Assembly (NCBI RefSeq): GCF_000471905.2
Contig: NW_006500010.1
Location: forward strand, 3,493,401 to 3,557,400
Direction: 5' to 3'
Origin: Amborella trichopoda
Lineage: Eukaryota; Streptophyta; Magnoliopsida; Amborellales; Amborellaceae
Length of the DNA stretch: 64,000 nucleotides
The position numbers and the translations under genes were made by a program. Shown piece after piece: positions 35,943 to 47,654 of this stretch (its first letter is position 1; every line of letters begins with the position of its first letter). The notes under the pieces are model-generated. The model was given only the letters and a program-made list of their open reading frames with translations. It was not told the DNA's origin and did no database searches.

Positions 35943-36076
35943 GCCTGATGATCCACATATAAACGCCTTGACCTGCTGTCATGGTGGCGTGTCGTTCATG
36001 CGCATTAATGTCTTGGGTTTGAAGCCCAGTTTGACTGATGCTGAACCCCCCCTTTCACTCTCTCTCTCTCTTAAAA
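35943..36076 (+). mobile_element. tRNA-derived SINE, about 134 bp, with target-site duplication
   Basis: Flanked by AAGAGATATGCTGGGCTGT (35924-35942) and AAGAGATATGCCAGGCTGT (36077-36095), a 19-bp duplication with two differences. Inside are GGTGGCGTGTCG (A-box-like) and GGGTTTGAAGCCC (B-box-like, pol III promoter), and the 3' end is a CT-rich tract followed by an A-rich tail. This is the structure of a SINE mobilised by LINE enzymes. Family not named. Confidence 0.8.
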
Positions 36077-36095
36077 AAGAGATATGCCAGGCTGT

Positions 36096-38392
36096 ACTAG
36101 CAATTTTTACTCGCTTGTGTCTTATCTACCATGTGTTAGGTTCCATGTAGGCAAAAATTATGTTCTTGATTGTGGTTTGTTGATTTCACATTCAGATCTG
36201 CAATATGCGGAGATTCAGCCCTAGAAGCTTTGAAACTCCTTATACTAGGAGTTCCCCCTGCTAGGATTTTTATTCAGCTACGATGACAAATGTGACTGAT
36301 TTGTGTAAAAATTCAGAAAGAATTCTCATTACTTGGGAAATTAAGTATAAGCTCTAGATTCTTCAAAAAGGAAAGTATTAGCTCTACCATGCATATAGAA
36401 GAGTACGTAGGAGAAGAGGAGCCCTTCAATGGATATGTAGGTACTATTATGGTAGAAAAACAAGTGTCAAGTAAGACAACGACCCTTCAATGAGAATACA
36501 CCAGTGATTTAGAACTCAGCCGAGCAACTTGGACTTGGCTGAGATACTTGGCCTCAGGGCTGAATGCTGCACCTGTATAGTACTCAGGAGAGTACTCTAC
36601 AGACTTGTGACTTGTCCAAGTGCTGTAAAACTTGGGGGAGAGCACTATTGCTGAATACGAAATTGGGAAGTCTGCCCCCCATTTTCCATTCTATATTGTG
36701 CAGGAATCCCAAAGCCCCTGTTTCTGATGTCAAATTTCACACTATGCTAGAAAAACACTAAATCTACTACATATTGGACGCATTAGATTCAGGAAAAAAA
36801 CATTAGATTTCTCACATTTTGCAATCAAAGAACTGCAGATTTTTTCACCCAATTTTGGAGGAATTTGATTTTTTTTGAATCTGATTGTCATCTTAGATAA
36901 AAATCGAACCCTTTGATAAGAATATCAAGTATTTATAATTTTTGATGTTGTTTCGGGATTTTTGCTCGTTTTGTTTATTTTCTGGTGCTGTTTGTGCACT
37001 TGGACAGGACATGGGTGAGTCCAAGGACTCGCCTGAGTAACTCGGCTCAGGTCGTGAGCTGAGTTTCTGCACTGGTATGTACAAATTCATTGTAGAAATG
37101 ATTAAAAGGCCACTGATTATATTGTTTACGGCCGTGTTAACATAATTATACTTACGGCCGTGTTAACATAATTATGCAGATTAATCCCTTGTAAACACTT
37201 GTGCCATCCAATACTAATTTGTGTTCTCACTTTAGCTCTTCAATTTTCTAGGACTCTCCTGTTCTTATTTTATGTAGTATTTATTGTTTACTTTCACTCT
37301 TCTCTGAGTTTAGCTTAAGTATTCAACAACCTGCATTAGAATTTAAGCAAACACAATAAGTGACATGTACAATTAGGTCCTAACTTGAACTCAAAAAATT
37401 TTCTAATGCAGGAACGTATGCAATTAGGTCCTGCGTTGAACCCCACAATTTTTTTGGATTGGTTAGTGCCCCCAATATTCCTACTCATTGTCGAGGACAT
37501 TCTCCCATTAAATTCATGCATAAAGATTTCTTTTTTATATTTATTTTTTTGTTGATTATATAGGTGCTTAAATTGGGCTTTGCTTTTTTCTTTTGGGGGG
37601 GTGGGGGTATTGTTTAGCCTGGCTTTGAGCCTTGAACGTTATGGCACTTGCATCCTAAGCTCTAACCACTAAAGCCAAGATCCTCAACCCCATGAATTGG
37701 GCAATGCATATTAGCCTTATGAGTTTCGTTTACTAATCATTTGTATGTTGTGATTTGATGCAGGTAGCGGGGCAGCTCTTGAGTTGATGTTGTGGCGGCT
37801 GTAGTTTGTTTATTAATATAAATTGTACACAAAAATGGTTAGATCTCAAATTACCTTTCCCTTTTTCTTTGTTCTTTTTGTCCTTTTTCTGTCTCCTCAA
37901 CCCTATGTATCATATTAACATTTATTCCATTGATAATAAAATTTTAACTTTTGATTCTGCATATTCTCCTAATAGCTGGCCCCACTGGATTGTTTGGTCG
38001 GAGATGTTTGGCGTGGCATACTACTGTGGCCTGAAACTCCATGTTGGAGATGGATTGAGTACCCAAACACCTTATGATTATTTGTGATTCCATTTCTGCC
38101 TGCAAATGAATCTGGAGTTATAAAAAGGATCTGATTTTTCTGGGAAAATTTGAAGTGGGCCATCCAGAAAAAAGACTGGAAGATGGACTTTGTTAAGGAC
38201 TTCCAAATCTAGGAAGCAATCATTGGAGATGTCTCATTTCTAAGAATATCCTGGAAGTCAAATTCCAAGGACCCAAACGGATTGTAAGAGTTGGAAATAT
38301 AATCTTAAGGAATTTTTTTCTTCCTGTTGAATCTTGGCGTTATTTGATAAGCACCGTAGGTGCTCTGGGTTGGTGAGCAGTTCCTACTTTGT
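36096..38392. other. Intergenic DNA with minor repeats, no gene
   Basis: Contains a two-copy 28-bp duplication of ACGGCCGTGTTAACATAATT at about 37127-37180 and a possible antisense SINE at 37590-37690. A GCAG acceptor-like site at 37761 precedes a short GC-richer stretch, but no coding frame supports an exon. Confidence 0.5.
37595..37690 (-). mobile_element. Possible tRNA-derived SINE head, antisense
   Basis: The minus strand reads GCTTTAGTGGTTAGAGC (A-box-like) and, about 30 bases later, CGTTCAAGGCTC (B-box-like). No target-site duplication was identified, so the call is tentative. Confidence 0.4.
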
Positions 38393-38462
38393 CGACTAGG
38401 GACTGCTACATGGAAGGGTGCGTTTGACGACTAGGGACTGCTACATGGAAGGGTGCGTTTGA
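38393..38462. repeat. Two-copy 35-bp tandem duplication
   Basis: CGACTAGGGACTGCTACATG followed by GAAGGGTGCGTTTGA occurs at 38393 and again at 38428, with no difference. Confidence 0.95.
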
Positions 38463-38900
38463 AGCTTGCACTCCTAAAAAAAAGAGCAGTGCAAGCCGTC
38501 ATATCTCTCAAAATTTAAGGGGTATTTTTGTTTTTTTATTTTTATTATATTATTTTCATATAATTTATATATGTGCATGTGCATGTGATGTATGAAAATC
38601 TAAAAAATTTAACTCAATCCGACGTAAAAATTAAAAGGAAACTTAAATGTTCAGATATGCTTGCAACCTTCTCTTGTAGTGACCTTTAACCATTGGATCA
38701 AATCCCTCCCCATTTGGCCGGTCCGGTTCTAGTAACATTGAGACATACTACCCTCTTGGTGAATCCAAACTGGCCCTTAGTATCAAGGTCTGTTTGGATG
38801 ATGTTGTGAAATATGTGCCACAAATTTTTGTCAGCTTTGCAGGCGATCTCAGGATTGGGTGTCGATGGAATCATTAAAAGACATGTTTCATAGATTTTAT

Positions 38901-39040
38901 GAAAAACTCCATACATAAACACATGCAAACAACCACATCAGCTAGCAAGAGGTAAATGTGTTTTTGTTAATGAAAAACTCCATACATAAACACATGCAAA
39001 CAACTACATCAGCTAGCAAGAGGTAAATGTGTTTTTGATA
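38901..39040. repeat. Two-copy 71-bp tandem duplication
   Basis: GAAAAACTCCATACATAAAC and the following CATCAGCTAGCAAGAGG block recur at 38901 and 38972 with one or two differences. Confidence 0.95.
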
Positions 39041-39325
39041 TAAATAGTTTTCACTGATTACTCTCTCTTTACCAAAATTTTTGAAAATAATTCATCTCTT
39101 AGTTTATCCATGTACAAGACACCATGTATTATATGGAGGTGAGAATCATTTTAACTCATTAGATGTCAAATTGGATAGCTTGGGGTGAATCATGAAGTCC
39201 AATAACTTTTTTTTTTTATCGTTGTTTCAACTCAACCACCTATTTTGGAATTTAAGGGACAAGTGTGATTGTGACATCTACGTACAAAAGATAAATGGTT
39301 GCAATCCTTTAAAAAAAAGGGTGCG

Positions 39326-39765
39326 GTTCTTATAAGGTTGCAACATTAAACAATCTAATTAAGGCACACCTCCAAATTTTATCATAACATGTACGTTTGG
39401 TGTAAAAAATTCTTAGGATTATTTGAAAATCTATTTTCATATCTAAAATCTAGAAAATAGGCGGTTTAGATAATGTGTTGCATGATGCACTATTTTTGGG
39501 ACTCAAAATTTTTATTTATTTTTCATATTCATACATTTCTATATCGAGGTGATCAATTAGAGGGTTTTAACATTAAAACAACCTTTTTTGATGGATTTTT
39601 GAGGTGCATCTTTATTTATTTTCATATTCATACATTTCTATGTCGAGGTGATCAACTAGTGGGTTTTTAACATTAAACAACTTTTTTCGATGGATTTTTG
39701 AAGTGCATCTTTAATTCTACATTTTAAAGTTGCAACCTTATGTAAACTTTTTCCTTAAGCAAATA
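39326..39765 (-). mobile_element. MITE-like foldback element, family A, with internal duplication
   Basis: The left end is GGGTGCGGTTCTTATAAGGT then TGCAACATTAAACAATC, and the right end is AAAGTTGCAACCTTATGTAA then AC, its inverse. The inside holds the family core in reverse orientation relative to the 2595 copy (GATGGATTTTTGAGGTGCATC). A tandem duplication of about 101 bp (39511 and 39611, TTTATTTATT...CATATTCATACATTTC) lies within it. Confidence 0.75.
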
Positions 39766-39983
39766 TACCTTATATAAACAAGCCTATCTTTTTAAAATGT
39801 TCTATCCGCGTAGCTCTATCCATCTTCTATGACATTTCTATCTGCCCTATAATGGTCGGCCCTGAACTCTCCGAGTTTCTTGGGCAATTGTTTTATCTTA
39901 CATTTAAAAATATGGCCTTTTTATTCTCGCGATACATGTACATTTCTTAATCACGTCTGAACAATATAGGAAGCACCTCTTAT

Positions 39984-39987
<4 letters not shown>

Positions 39988-40027
<40 letters not shown>
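39988..40027. repeat. (AT)n(AG)n microsatellite
   Basis: About fifteen AT units followed by AGAGAGAGAGA. Confidence 0.95.
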
Positions 40028-40447
40028 ATAATAATGGAAAATTATTTTATGCTGGCTAGACCGCATAACTATATATGCGGTCCAAAAAGTCTAAAGCATC
40101 CATCTTATGGATGGATGCAAGTAGCTGTTATATCTAAAAACAATGAAAACTATCGGTCCAAATGTTTTTTTAATAAAATTGTTATTTTTAGTTTTTAAGA
40201 TTTACTTATTTTTTCTTACTCATGATCTCCATGTTAAGGATTACATGTCCTTAAAAATTAAGTCCAAAAATCTATTTCAAAAAAGATTTATTAAGAGGCC
40301 CATATTTCTAAATATGCGGGCTTGGCCTTATAGAAACCGGGAAGCACCTCTGTTAATTATATGGTTTGTGAAACGCTTGAAGGGAACTGGGCAAACTGGA
40401 TGCAAAAAGAGGCATAATTAGAGTCAATCAACATAGCAATGGAGGTC

Positions 40448-40543
40448 ATAAATATTATCTATGGGATAGATTAAGCTACATAAATATTTTTTATGGGATA
40501 GATTAAGCTATATAAATATTATTTATGGGATAGATTAAGCTAC
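40448..40543. repeat. Three-copy 32-bp tandem repeat
   Basis: Unit ATAAATATTATTTATGGGAT then AGATTAAGCTAC starts at 40448, 40480 and 40512 with one or two changes per copy. Confidence 0.95.
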
Positions 40544-41461
40544 ATTTAAGAGTTGGAATACTTCCCATTGGATGAAAATAGGACCGTTTTACGAGCAGAG
40601 TTAGCAAGATGGGGGAATAACAATATATCAGTAAACCAAATTACCTGTAATGGATCGGTTTTGGTTAGAGAAAGTCAAGAGGCAAAAAATCAGGGTAAAA
40701 ATACAGGTTGCTAAGATTCATGAATACTTTAAAGTTGGCTAAAAAAAAACAGAGTGAAAAAATCGGATATGCAAAGATGACGTGCCATAAAATTATGATT
40801 TGCAGCTATTGTAAAGATACATTAGTCATCAAATAGTAATTATAGGTCCCTGATATCATTTAGGTACCTTTTGGCAGATTTTTTGTTTAAATTATTTTAG
40901 TACAACAACAATGTTTCCTCTACCGTCGTGGTACAAAACAAACAACAATTTTATTAGGAACGTACAAGGAAACAATAACAACAATACTAAACATAATAAT
41001 TATATTAACAAAGGAAAAATTGTAACCCAAGTTGTTGGACTGTTGTTAGGGGAAAAAAAGAAGAAGAGAACCATAGTATAGGGTTACAATTAACAAAAAC
41101 ATAAATCCCGTTAAATGTGAAACATGGTTAATCTAAATTGCTTTCTCGTATACATTAATAAAACAATAGTATACGTCAATGAATAAATAAAAAATTAAAA
41201 AATGGTGAAACTAATCAAACTTCTATACGTAGAGAGCAAGCAATAAACAACTAACTTGTATTGAACAATATGTGTATGCAAACGCAAACCCAAATATTAA
41301 AATGTCACCCTACTTCCATGTTGCCTAAATATTTAGTTTTAATTAAACAATTATGTTTTTTCACGTTTATAAGTGCACTTAATTTAGAGAAAAAGAAAAA
41401 TTTTCCTTGGGTTATTGTTTCTGTAATTCTACCTATTATTTTGAGATATACAACTGTTTTG
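40544..41461. other. AT-rich intergenic DNA, nothing recognised
   Basis: No gene; short A-rich frames only. Confidence 0.5.
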
Positions 41462-41665
41462 AGAGAATAACTTCGCCATGGCTAGCCCAAAGCCGCTCTT
41501 GTAGGACCCAAGCTCGGAGAAAGGAAGATGATTGTGCTTTGTTGGCAGCCAGTATAAACCTTTTTCCACATCTATTTATTGTGAGCTGAATGGCCGAATA
41601 TGCTTCGTGTAGCCGATCACAAATAGTTGGGATAAGGCTTGGATAATGATAATGATGATGAGGAG
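41462..41665 (+). mobile_element. SINE or RTE-type LINE 3' end
   Basis: GTGTAGCCGATCACAAATAG then TTGGGATAAGGCTTGGAT, followed by ATAATGATAATGATGATGA, resembles the common 3' tail shared by plant SINEs and RTE-type LINEs (GTAGCCGACCCCAAATTG-type sequence plus a trinucleotide tail). The 5' part (from about 41470) is not enough to separate SINE from truncated LINE. Confidence 0.55.
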
Positions 41666-42319
41666 TTGTTTTTGAAGAATATAATTTTCTACGAATACAT
41701 GGGCAATGTGTTTTTTTTCTAATTCAATTTTTTAAGGGAATATGTTAGTAAAATTTTTATGAATTTTTTATTTTATCAAGATTCATTTAATCTCAATTTC
41801 AATGTAAATATCAAAATTTCAAAGATATAAATCAATGAATAAAAAAAAGTAAAATTATATGGAAGAAGTCTTTTCCAAAAGTTTTTTTTGGAAAACAGAT
41901 AAGATACTTTATAAGGCTCGAAAAAACATTTGATTTTTTTAAAGATTTATTTGGAAAATTTGGAAATTTTAACGAATTTGGAAATTTTAACGAATTTGGA
42001 AAATCAGATATTAAAAAAATATATATCATGTTTTGACCGAAAACTTGCTAACTATGGGTACCCGAGACGCTTTGTAGTTTGGACTTTGGAGGTGACCCCA
42101 CAAAGTGGCATCCAATGGAAACAAGATACTATGAAGATGGTTACTTTGTTGGTAGAGTACCTATTGGGACTACCTTTTAAAGTAGAAATTTAGTGTACGT
42201 CGGTTCTGGATCCAATTCAATCCCTGTCTTCTCCTATAATATTTACCTTGATTGTTAATTTATTTGAGAATATATAATGGGAAATCTAATTAGCAAAAGA
42301 AATTCATCTTTTAATAAAA
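41666..42319. other. Intergenic AT-rich DNA, nothing recognised
   Basis: Contains a short duplication AATTTGGAAATTTTAACG at about 41960-41997. No gene supported. Confidence 0.5.
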
Positions 42320-42680
42320 GGTGAGGTTTGTATAAGGTGGGCACGTTATATTGTACAAGCAAGGTGGACCTCTAAATTTTTTCAAAATTTGTAGTTTCGA
42401 TTTCGAAAATCTTACGATGACTTACAAATTCATGTCCAACCTTGATATAAAATTTCAAATTCCAAAAAAGTACCGATCGAACATATCTATAATCACTAAA
42501 AAATCTTGAAAATAGACGGATTAAATAACTTGTTACAAGGTGCATCATTTTTAGGACTTAAAATTCTATTTATCTTTTATATTTATACCTCTTGAAGTTG
42601 AAATGATCAATTGGAAGGTTTTCCAACTTTGGAACACTTTTTTCTATTGGACTTTTGATATTGCACCTTCCTTTGATAAA
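42320..42680 (-). mobile_element. MITE-like foldback element, family A, degraded copy
   Basis: The left end GGTGAGGTTTGTATAAGGTG matches the family terminus. The inside has TGAAAATAGACGGATTAAAT- and ATCATTTTTAGGACTTAAAA-type blocks shared with the 39326 copy. The right end (TTGCACCTTCC) is worn. Confidence 0.6.
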
Positions 42681-42905
42681 TGCTTTATATTTATCGAAAC
42701 TAAAGCGTAAATAATTTGGATGTAACCGGATATTCTCTCATAGTTTGAAGATTATTAATTTTATGTTAAATCCCTGATCTCAAATCCCAAAAATTTAATT
42801 ATTTTATTTTCTAATACATGTTTTTCGTACGTGTAAGTAGGAACAATCAATTTAGCGAAAATTGATATTGGTTGAGGTTGTTCATATTTCTTTTACAAGC
42901 CACTT

Positions 42906-43147
42906 TAAAGGCACGTTTGTTTGGTGCGAAAATATTTCTCGAAAAGTATTTTTTTGTGAAAAAATTCCTTCTTGTAGTTAGATGTGAGAATATTTTCACA
43001 ATAATTGGTCCGAGAGCATCTTTTTACATCAAAGGGGAGCTAATTAGTGTCAAAATATTTTCACACCTATCTACATATGATAATTTTTTTGCCAAAAAAT
43101 ATTTCCTAGGAAATACGTTCACACGAACCAAATATTTTATGAAAAAT
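42906..43147. mobile_element. Foldback MITE with GTTTGG-type ends, about 240 bp
   Basis: The left arm (GGCACGTTTGTTTGGTGCG, ATATTTCTCGAAAAGTATTT) and the right arm (AAATATTTCCTAGGAAATAC, GTTCACACGAACCAAATATT) are inverted copies. The similarity extends to the centre (GATGTGAGAATATTTTCACA against the complement of 43050-43075), so nearly the whole element is one hairpin. An open frame of 97 codons across it is a by-product. Likely a non-autonomous hAT- or Mutator-type element. Confidence 0.75.
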
Positions 43148-43215
43148 GTATTAAGAGGGAAATAAAATGGGATACACTACTTCAATAGGGCATTCATTTC
43201 CATCAGCTTTATGAG

Positions 43216-43303
43216 ATTTCTTAAAATCTTATATAAAAACTTATTGTTATTATAAAATCCTATATAAAACCTTATTGTTATTATAAAATCCTACATAAAA
43301 CCT
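43216..43303. repeat. Tandem repeat, about 31-bp unit, 2.7 copies
   Basis: AAAATCCTATATAAAACCTT then ATTGTTATTAT repeats with small changes. Confidence 0.85.
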
Positions 43304-44001
43304 TAGCTAGAAAAATTACGGTGACTTGTAACTTCTATTTTTTGTATTAACTTGTCATTATTATTAATAATAAATCAAGATAATCGTTTGACAACACGTA
43401 CAATACTCTATTCCTTTATTTCATTGCGACTTGTAGCTTCTATTTTTTGTCCCAAATTAAGTGGCTTAAAAGTTAAATTCCAAGAGCCAATAGCTCGGAT
43501 AGAAGTTTGTAGCCACTATCGTATTTTTTCTTAACCCAGGGATACTCAAGCACACACAAAAGATGAAGGTTTTTAAATGGAAAACATCCCAAAATTGGCA
43601 TATGGGGCATGAAATAGTGTGCTCTACAAGACTACTATACACCCACCCTGTCTAAACTTAGAATCACATGCCCTCATCATGATAAGACTTCGGAATAGCA
43701 TGCTTAGATTGTTATTTTTTTTTTAATTTTTTTTTTTTTATATTTTTGCTTGTGCTTATAAAGGCAGTCTTTACCTAACTCATCGCCATTTTGAAAATAA
43801 ATTAACATTGATAGAAGTTTGATTGGTAAACTAAAATGTGTCTAAGGGATGATGTTAGGGGATTGGAGATTGAAGATACACACTAATTCAAGGGTAAGTT
43901 TTTGTTAAAATTTTTTTAGAATTCATAATTGAGTTTTCAAAAAATATATTTGATTTTTTTATTCATATGTTAACTTCATATGAATCATTGATTTATTTAG
44001 T

Positions 44002-44205
44002 TTTTCTATTATATAATTTTATCTCGAGAAATCATTTTGCTAGCTAAATCTAAATTAAATTCTATGGTTTTCTCTATTATATTATTTTATCTCGAGAAAT
44101 CATTTTGCTAGCTAATTCTAAATTAAATTTGATGGTTTTCTCCATTATATAATTTTATCTCAAGAAATCATTTTGCTAGCTAATTCTAATTTAAATTCTA
44201 TTTAT
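44002..44205. repeat. Three-copy 68-bp tandem repeat
   Basis: TTTTATCTCGAGAAATCATT then TTGCTAGCTAA repeats with CTCGAG (last copy CTCAAG) at 44023, 44091 and 44159. Confidence 0.95.
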
Positions 44206-44337
44206 GATATGAAGCGACCATTGCCCTGCAAAGATCACTTTCTAACAAACCGTTCTTGAAAATTCTCTAACAACCCCTTCCCTCCAACGCTCTTCTAACT
44301 TTGTCTATATTCAAATTACAGGCTGAGCATATATGTG

Positions 44338-44541
44338 AAGGTGGTTACTATGTTAGTGTAACCATTTCTAAGTTTGTAATATGTTCAGTGTGAGGGTGGT
44401 GTGGTTACTATGTTAGTGTAACCATTTCTAAGTTTGTAATATGTTCAGTGAGCTTGTTTTCTTTAACTGTTCACATATATTCAAATTATATGTACAGGGT
44501 TTTCTCTACCTGTTCACATATATTCAAATTACATGTACAGG
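44338..44541. repeat. Two adjacent two-copy duplications
   Basis: GTGGTTACTATGTTAGTGTA then ACCATTTCTAAG recurs at about 44341 and 44400 (period near 60). TGTTCACATATATTCAAATT then AYATGTACAG recurs at about 44469 and 44512. Confidence 0.9.
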
Positions 44542-45724
44542 TCGAGCGTATAGATTGTGATATGTTGTTGTAGTGGATTTTTTTTTTTCTTTCTTTTTTT
44601 TTGGGTCTGGTGGGTGTTAAAGTAATTCATCCAGGGTATCTATTTTTTGGGTCTTTTGGTAGGACCGGGTGGGTCTTCTTTTGGGTCTTGTGGTAAGATC
44701 AGGTAGGTCTTTAAGTAATTGGTTGCAGGATATCTAACTTATCGGGTAGGTCTTAAAGTAATTGATTGTAGAATATCTAATTTTTTTTTTTTCACTCTTG
44801 TGCTAGGTAATTGTTTTTGGAGGGACCAAACCATTTTGAAAGTGAATGAACATAGGTAATTATTGGAGGGTTCAGGCATGAGCTCCTCTCTTGTTTTCTG
44901 CTAAACTGATAAATGGATTGAGTGGTTTATTCATTTTTGGTCAGGCGTCAGGTATGATCACGCTAATTTATTGTGGACAACCTGTTTTTTTTTTCTTTTT
45001 CTTTACAATAGATTGAATGGTTTTGTTGGGCATGACTTTTTCCTGATAAACCAATTAAGTAATTGATGAAGGTGGTTTTGTTAGATAATGATTTTTCCGG
45101 ATAAACAAATCAATTAGACGTGGATTTTTTTGGATAAACAAATCAACAACAAATTGATGAAGGTGGTTTTTTTATCAACCTTTTTTTTTCTTTGTAAACC
45201 AACCAAGGTATTAATGAAAGTTGTTTTTTTTTTTTTATTATTTTTTTTTTTGCAAACCAAAAAAATGACGATATCGGAAAATATGCCATTTAAGAAGTTT
45301 AATTATATTGATTAAAGATTGTAACTATATTGGTTAAACACCAACTAAACAAAAGCAATAAAAAAAAAAAATATGGTTAAACAACAATTAAACAAAAAGA
45401 GGAATAAATAGAAGCTGGATTTTAGAAAAAAATTATTTATAGCCAAAAATAATTTAGAAAATTGTAAAAGTGAGGAAATATGAAATAATAAATAATTCAT
45501 AAATCATCAAAACTATGTAAGAATATTTTTATACATTGATTTACTAACTAAATGAATTTATTTTTATTTTGTAACTTTTCAAATTTGTAAATTACTACTT
45601 GGCTCTACAAGGTGCGAAACCCAAGCCCGAGTCAACTCGGTTGAGTTCCTAGCCATTGGCCCATCGTTTATTGTTGTGGTTAAACCCACAAATCCCAAAC
45701 ACATTTTCCATTTAAAAGTTCTCA
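44542..45724. other. T-rich intergenic DNA, no gene
   Basis: Many T homopolymers (for example 44580-44605 and 45222-45252) and a repeated GGATAAACAAATCAA block near 45100-45145. Confidence 0.55.
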
Positions 45725-47154
45725 TCACAACAAATCCAAATTAGGCAAGTAGCCCTCCATCTTTAATTGCTTGGCCAAAGCATGCTGCACCTCACACACT
45801 TCAACAATTTGGGGATGTGATGAATCTCCCGAAACACACTCATGGAACCTTTTATCAATCTCAATTGAGCTACAACCAGGGACCTTCTCGATACCCCTTT
45901 CTCTCAGCCTCCTTCTCACCTCTGCAACTCCACCCCAATCTCCAGCATTTGCATGCACATTTGACATAATGACATAATTCCCCCCATTTTTAGGCTCTAA
46001 TTCTATGAGCTTCTCCAAAGCGAACCTCGCCAGATCAGGGTCATTATGCATCCTACAAGCTCCAAGTATTATAGCTTGATCAGGCTCCACAGGCATTTTG
46101 GATATAAGCTCGTGGATCTCTCTAAGGCGACCAACTCGGCCTAAGAGGTCCACAACACACCCATAATGCTCGATTTCCGGCTCAATTCCGTAATCTCGAG
46201 CCATAGAATCAAAGAGCATCAAACCTTCTTCAACCAGGCCACCATGAACACAAGCAGATGACAACCCAACAAATGTAATGTTGTTGGGTCGAGCCCTATC
46301 CGCTGTCATACGATAAAAGAGCGCTAAGGCCTCTTTCACCTGCCCATGCATGGCAAGGCCACATATCATAGCATCCCAAGCATGTATATCTCTCACACGC
46401 ATGTCGTCAAATACATGCTGCGCTCACGTGATGCATCCACATTTCGCATACATGTCCACAATTGCGGTCCCCAAAATGCAATTCAATTCGAACCCACCCT
46501 TCCGAACCAAGTCATGGACACATCTTCCAAGTTCTAGCGAACGTAGGTGCACACAGGCTAAGAGCACAGCCACCAAAGTGAATGCATCAGGCCAAACATT
46601 TTCCAACTCCATGGATCTAAACAAGCTCAATGCGTCGACCGGCATGTGCATAACCAAGAATTAATGAATTAGACTATATTCCTTTGAGGCATTTCATCAA
46701 AAATTTGCTCTGCAAAACTACGAAGCCCACATTGAGCATACATGTGCACTAATGACCTCAACACGAACCCATCAGATTCGAACCCTAGCCGAACTACATG
46801 ACAATGGGCCCCACCACCGTGGCCGGATGATCAGAGGGCGGTACATGCCTTGAGAAGAAATGGGTAGGTGTAATTGTCTGGAGAAATGCCATGGGCTAGC
46901 ATTTGGGTGTAGAGAGCGATGGCTTGAAGTGAGAGATTGGAGTGAGAAAGGCCTCTTATCATTGTGTTGTATGAGAATGTGTTTGGGTTGGGAATGTGGG
47001 TGAAGACAGTTTGGGCATAGTTCATGTTAGAGAGGGCCCTGGCAATGTCCAAGAGGAGATTGTTTGTAGTGAAAGAGAGGACTCCATTGATAAGGAGCTT
47101 CGCATGAATTTGCAAAAGATGGTGGATGGATTTGCAGTTCCTTAACAACTGCAA
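45725..47154 (-). pseudogene. PPR protein pseudogene (PLS class, E-type C-terminus)
   Basis: Pentatricopeptide repeat proteins bind organelle RNA. On the minus strand I read the N-terminal motif LLQIHAKLLINGVL, repeats such as NPNTFSYNTMIRGLSHSN and GISPDNYTYPFLLKACTAL (47154-46831), then a TGA, GFESDGFVLRSLVHMYAQCG and AEQIFDEMPQRNIV, a TAA and a frame change near 46665. The sequence resumes at 46657 with DALSLFRSMELENVWPDAFT. A further in-frame TGA at 46424 follows MYAKCGCIT, and the frame then runs open to 45725 through the E region (PGCSSIEIDK, SSHPQIVEV), stopping at GYLPNLDLL with no DYW domain. No introns, as usual for this family. Three lesions make it dead unless the assembly is wrong. 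Confidence 0.88.
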
Positions 47155-47184
47155 GGAAACCCAGTAAGCCTGTTTTTTATGGAA

Positions 47185-47475
47185 AAAAATTATATAGAGA
47201 AGAGGCTGCTTTGACGCCTAATATGATCACAATAATAGGACAAAAAAAAATAGATTTAAGTTTTGAAAATAGTGCACATCTATTAAAAGAGGTTGGTTTG
47301 ATGCCTAATATCTTCAAATTGATCACAAGATATATGGATAGGACAAAGAAATAGATTTTAAATTTTGAAAATAATGCACATTTTTTAACCTTCAAGTTTT
47401 CACATCCCTGTTCGATCTTCATTATTTTTGAAGCTTCAAACCTTATAATTTTTGAAGCTACCACTAAGATTGCTG
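47185..47475. mobile_element. Foldback family A fragment
   Basis: Two internal blocks similar to the family core (AGAGGCTGCTTTGACGCCTA at about 47202 and AGAGGTTGGTTTGATGCCTA at about 47288), each followed by TTTTGAAAATAGTGCAC or similar. This suggests a rearranged or duplicated internal part without clear ends. Confidence 0.55.
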
Positions 47476-47654
47476 TTGCATTGAAATTAGTTGGCCGTTA
47501 TAATGAGAAAACCACTCATTATCACGTTATATAATTGTAACCAGGTGTAAGGGGCAGTTATTTGGTTCTCTTTTGTTTTTCGTGCAGCCGTTATGTAACG
47601 TCAACGTCTTAATGTTCTTTATCTCTGTTTCCATTTTAATAACAAATTAATTTT

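Noticed and set aside
42872..43165. 97-codon open frame rich in F, K and L
   Set aside because: It runs across an inverted-repeat element, so its composition is explained by the hairpin DNA.
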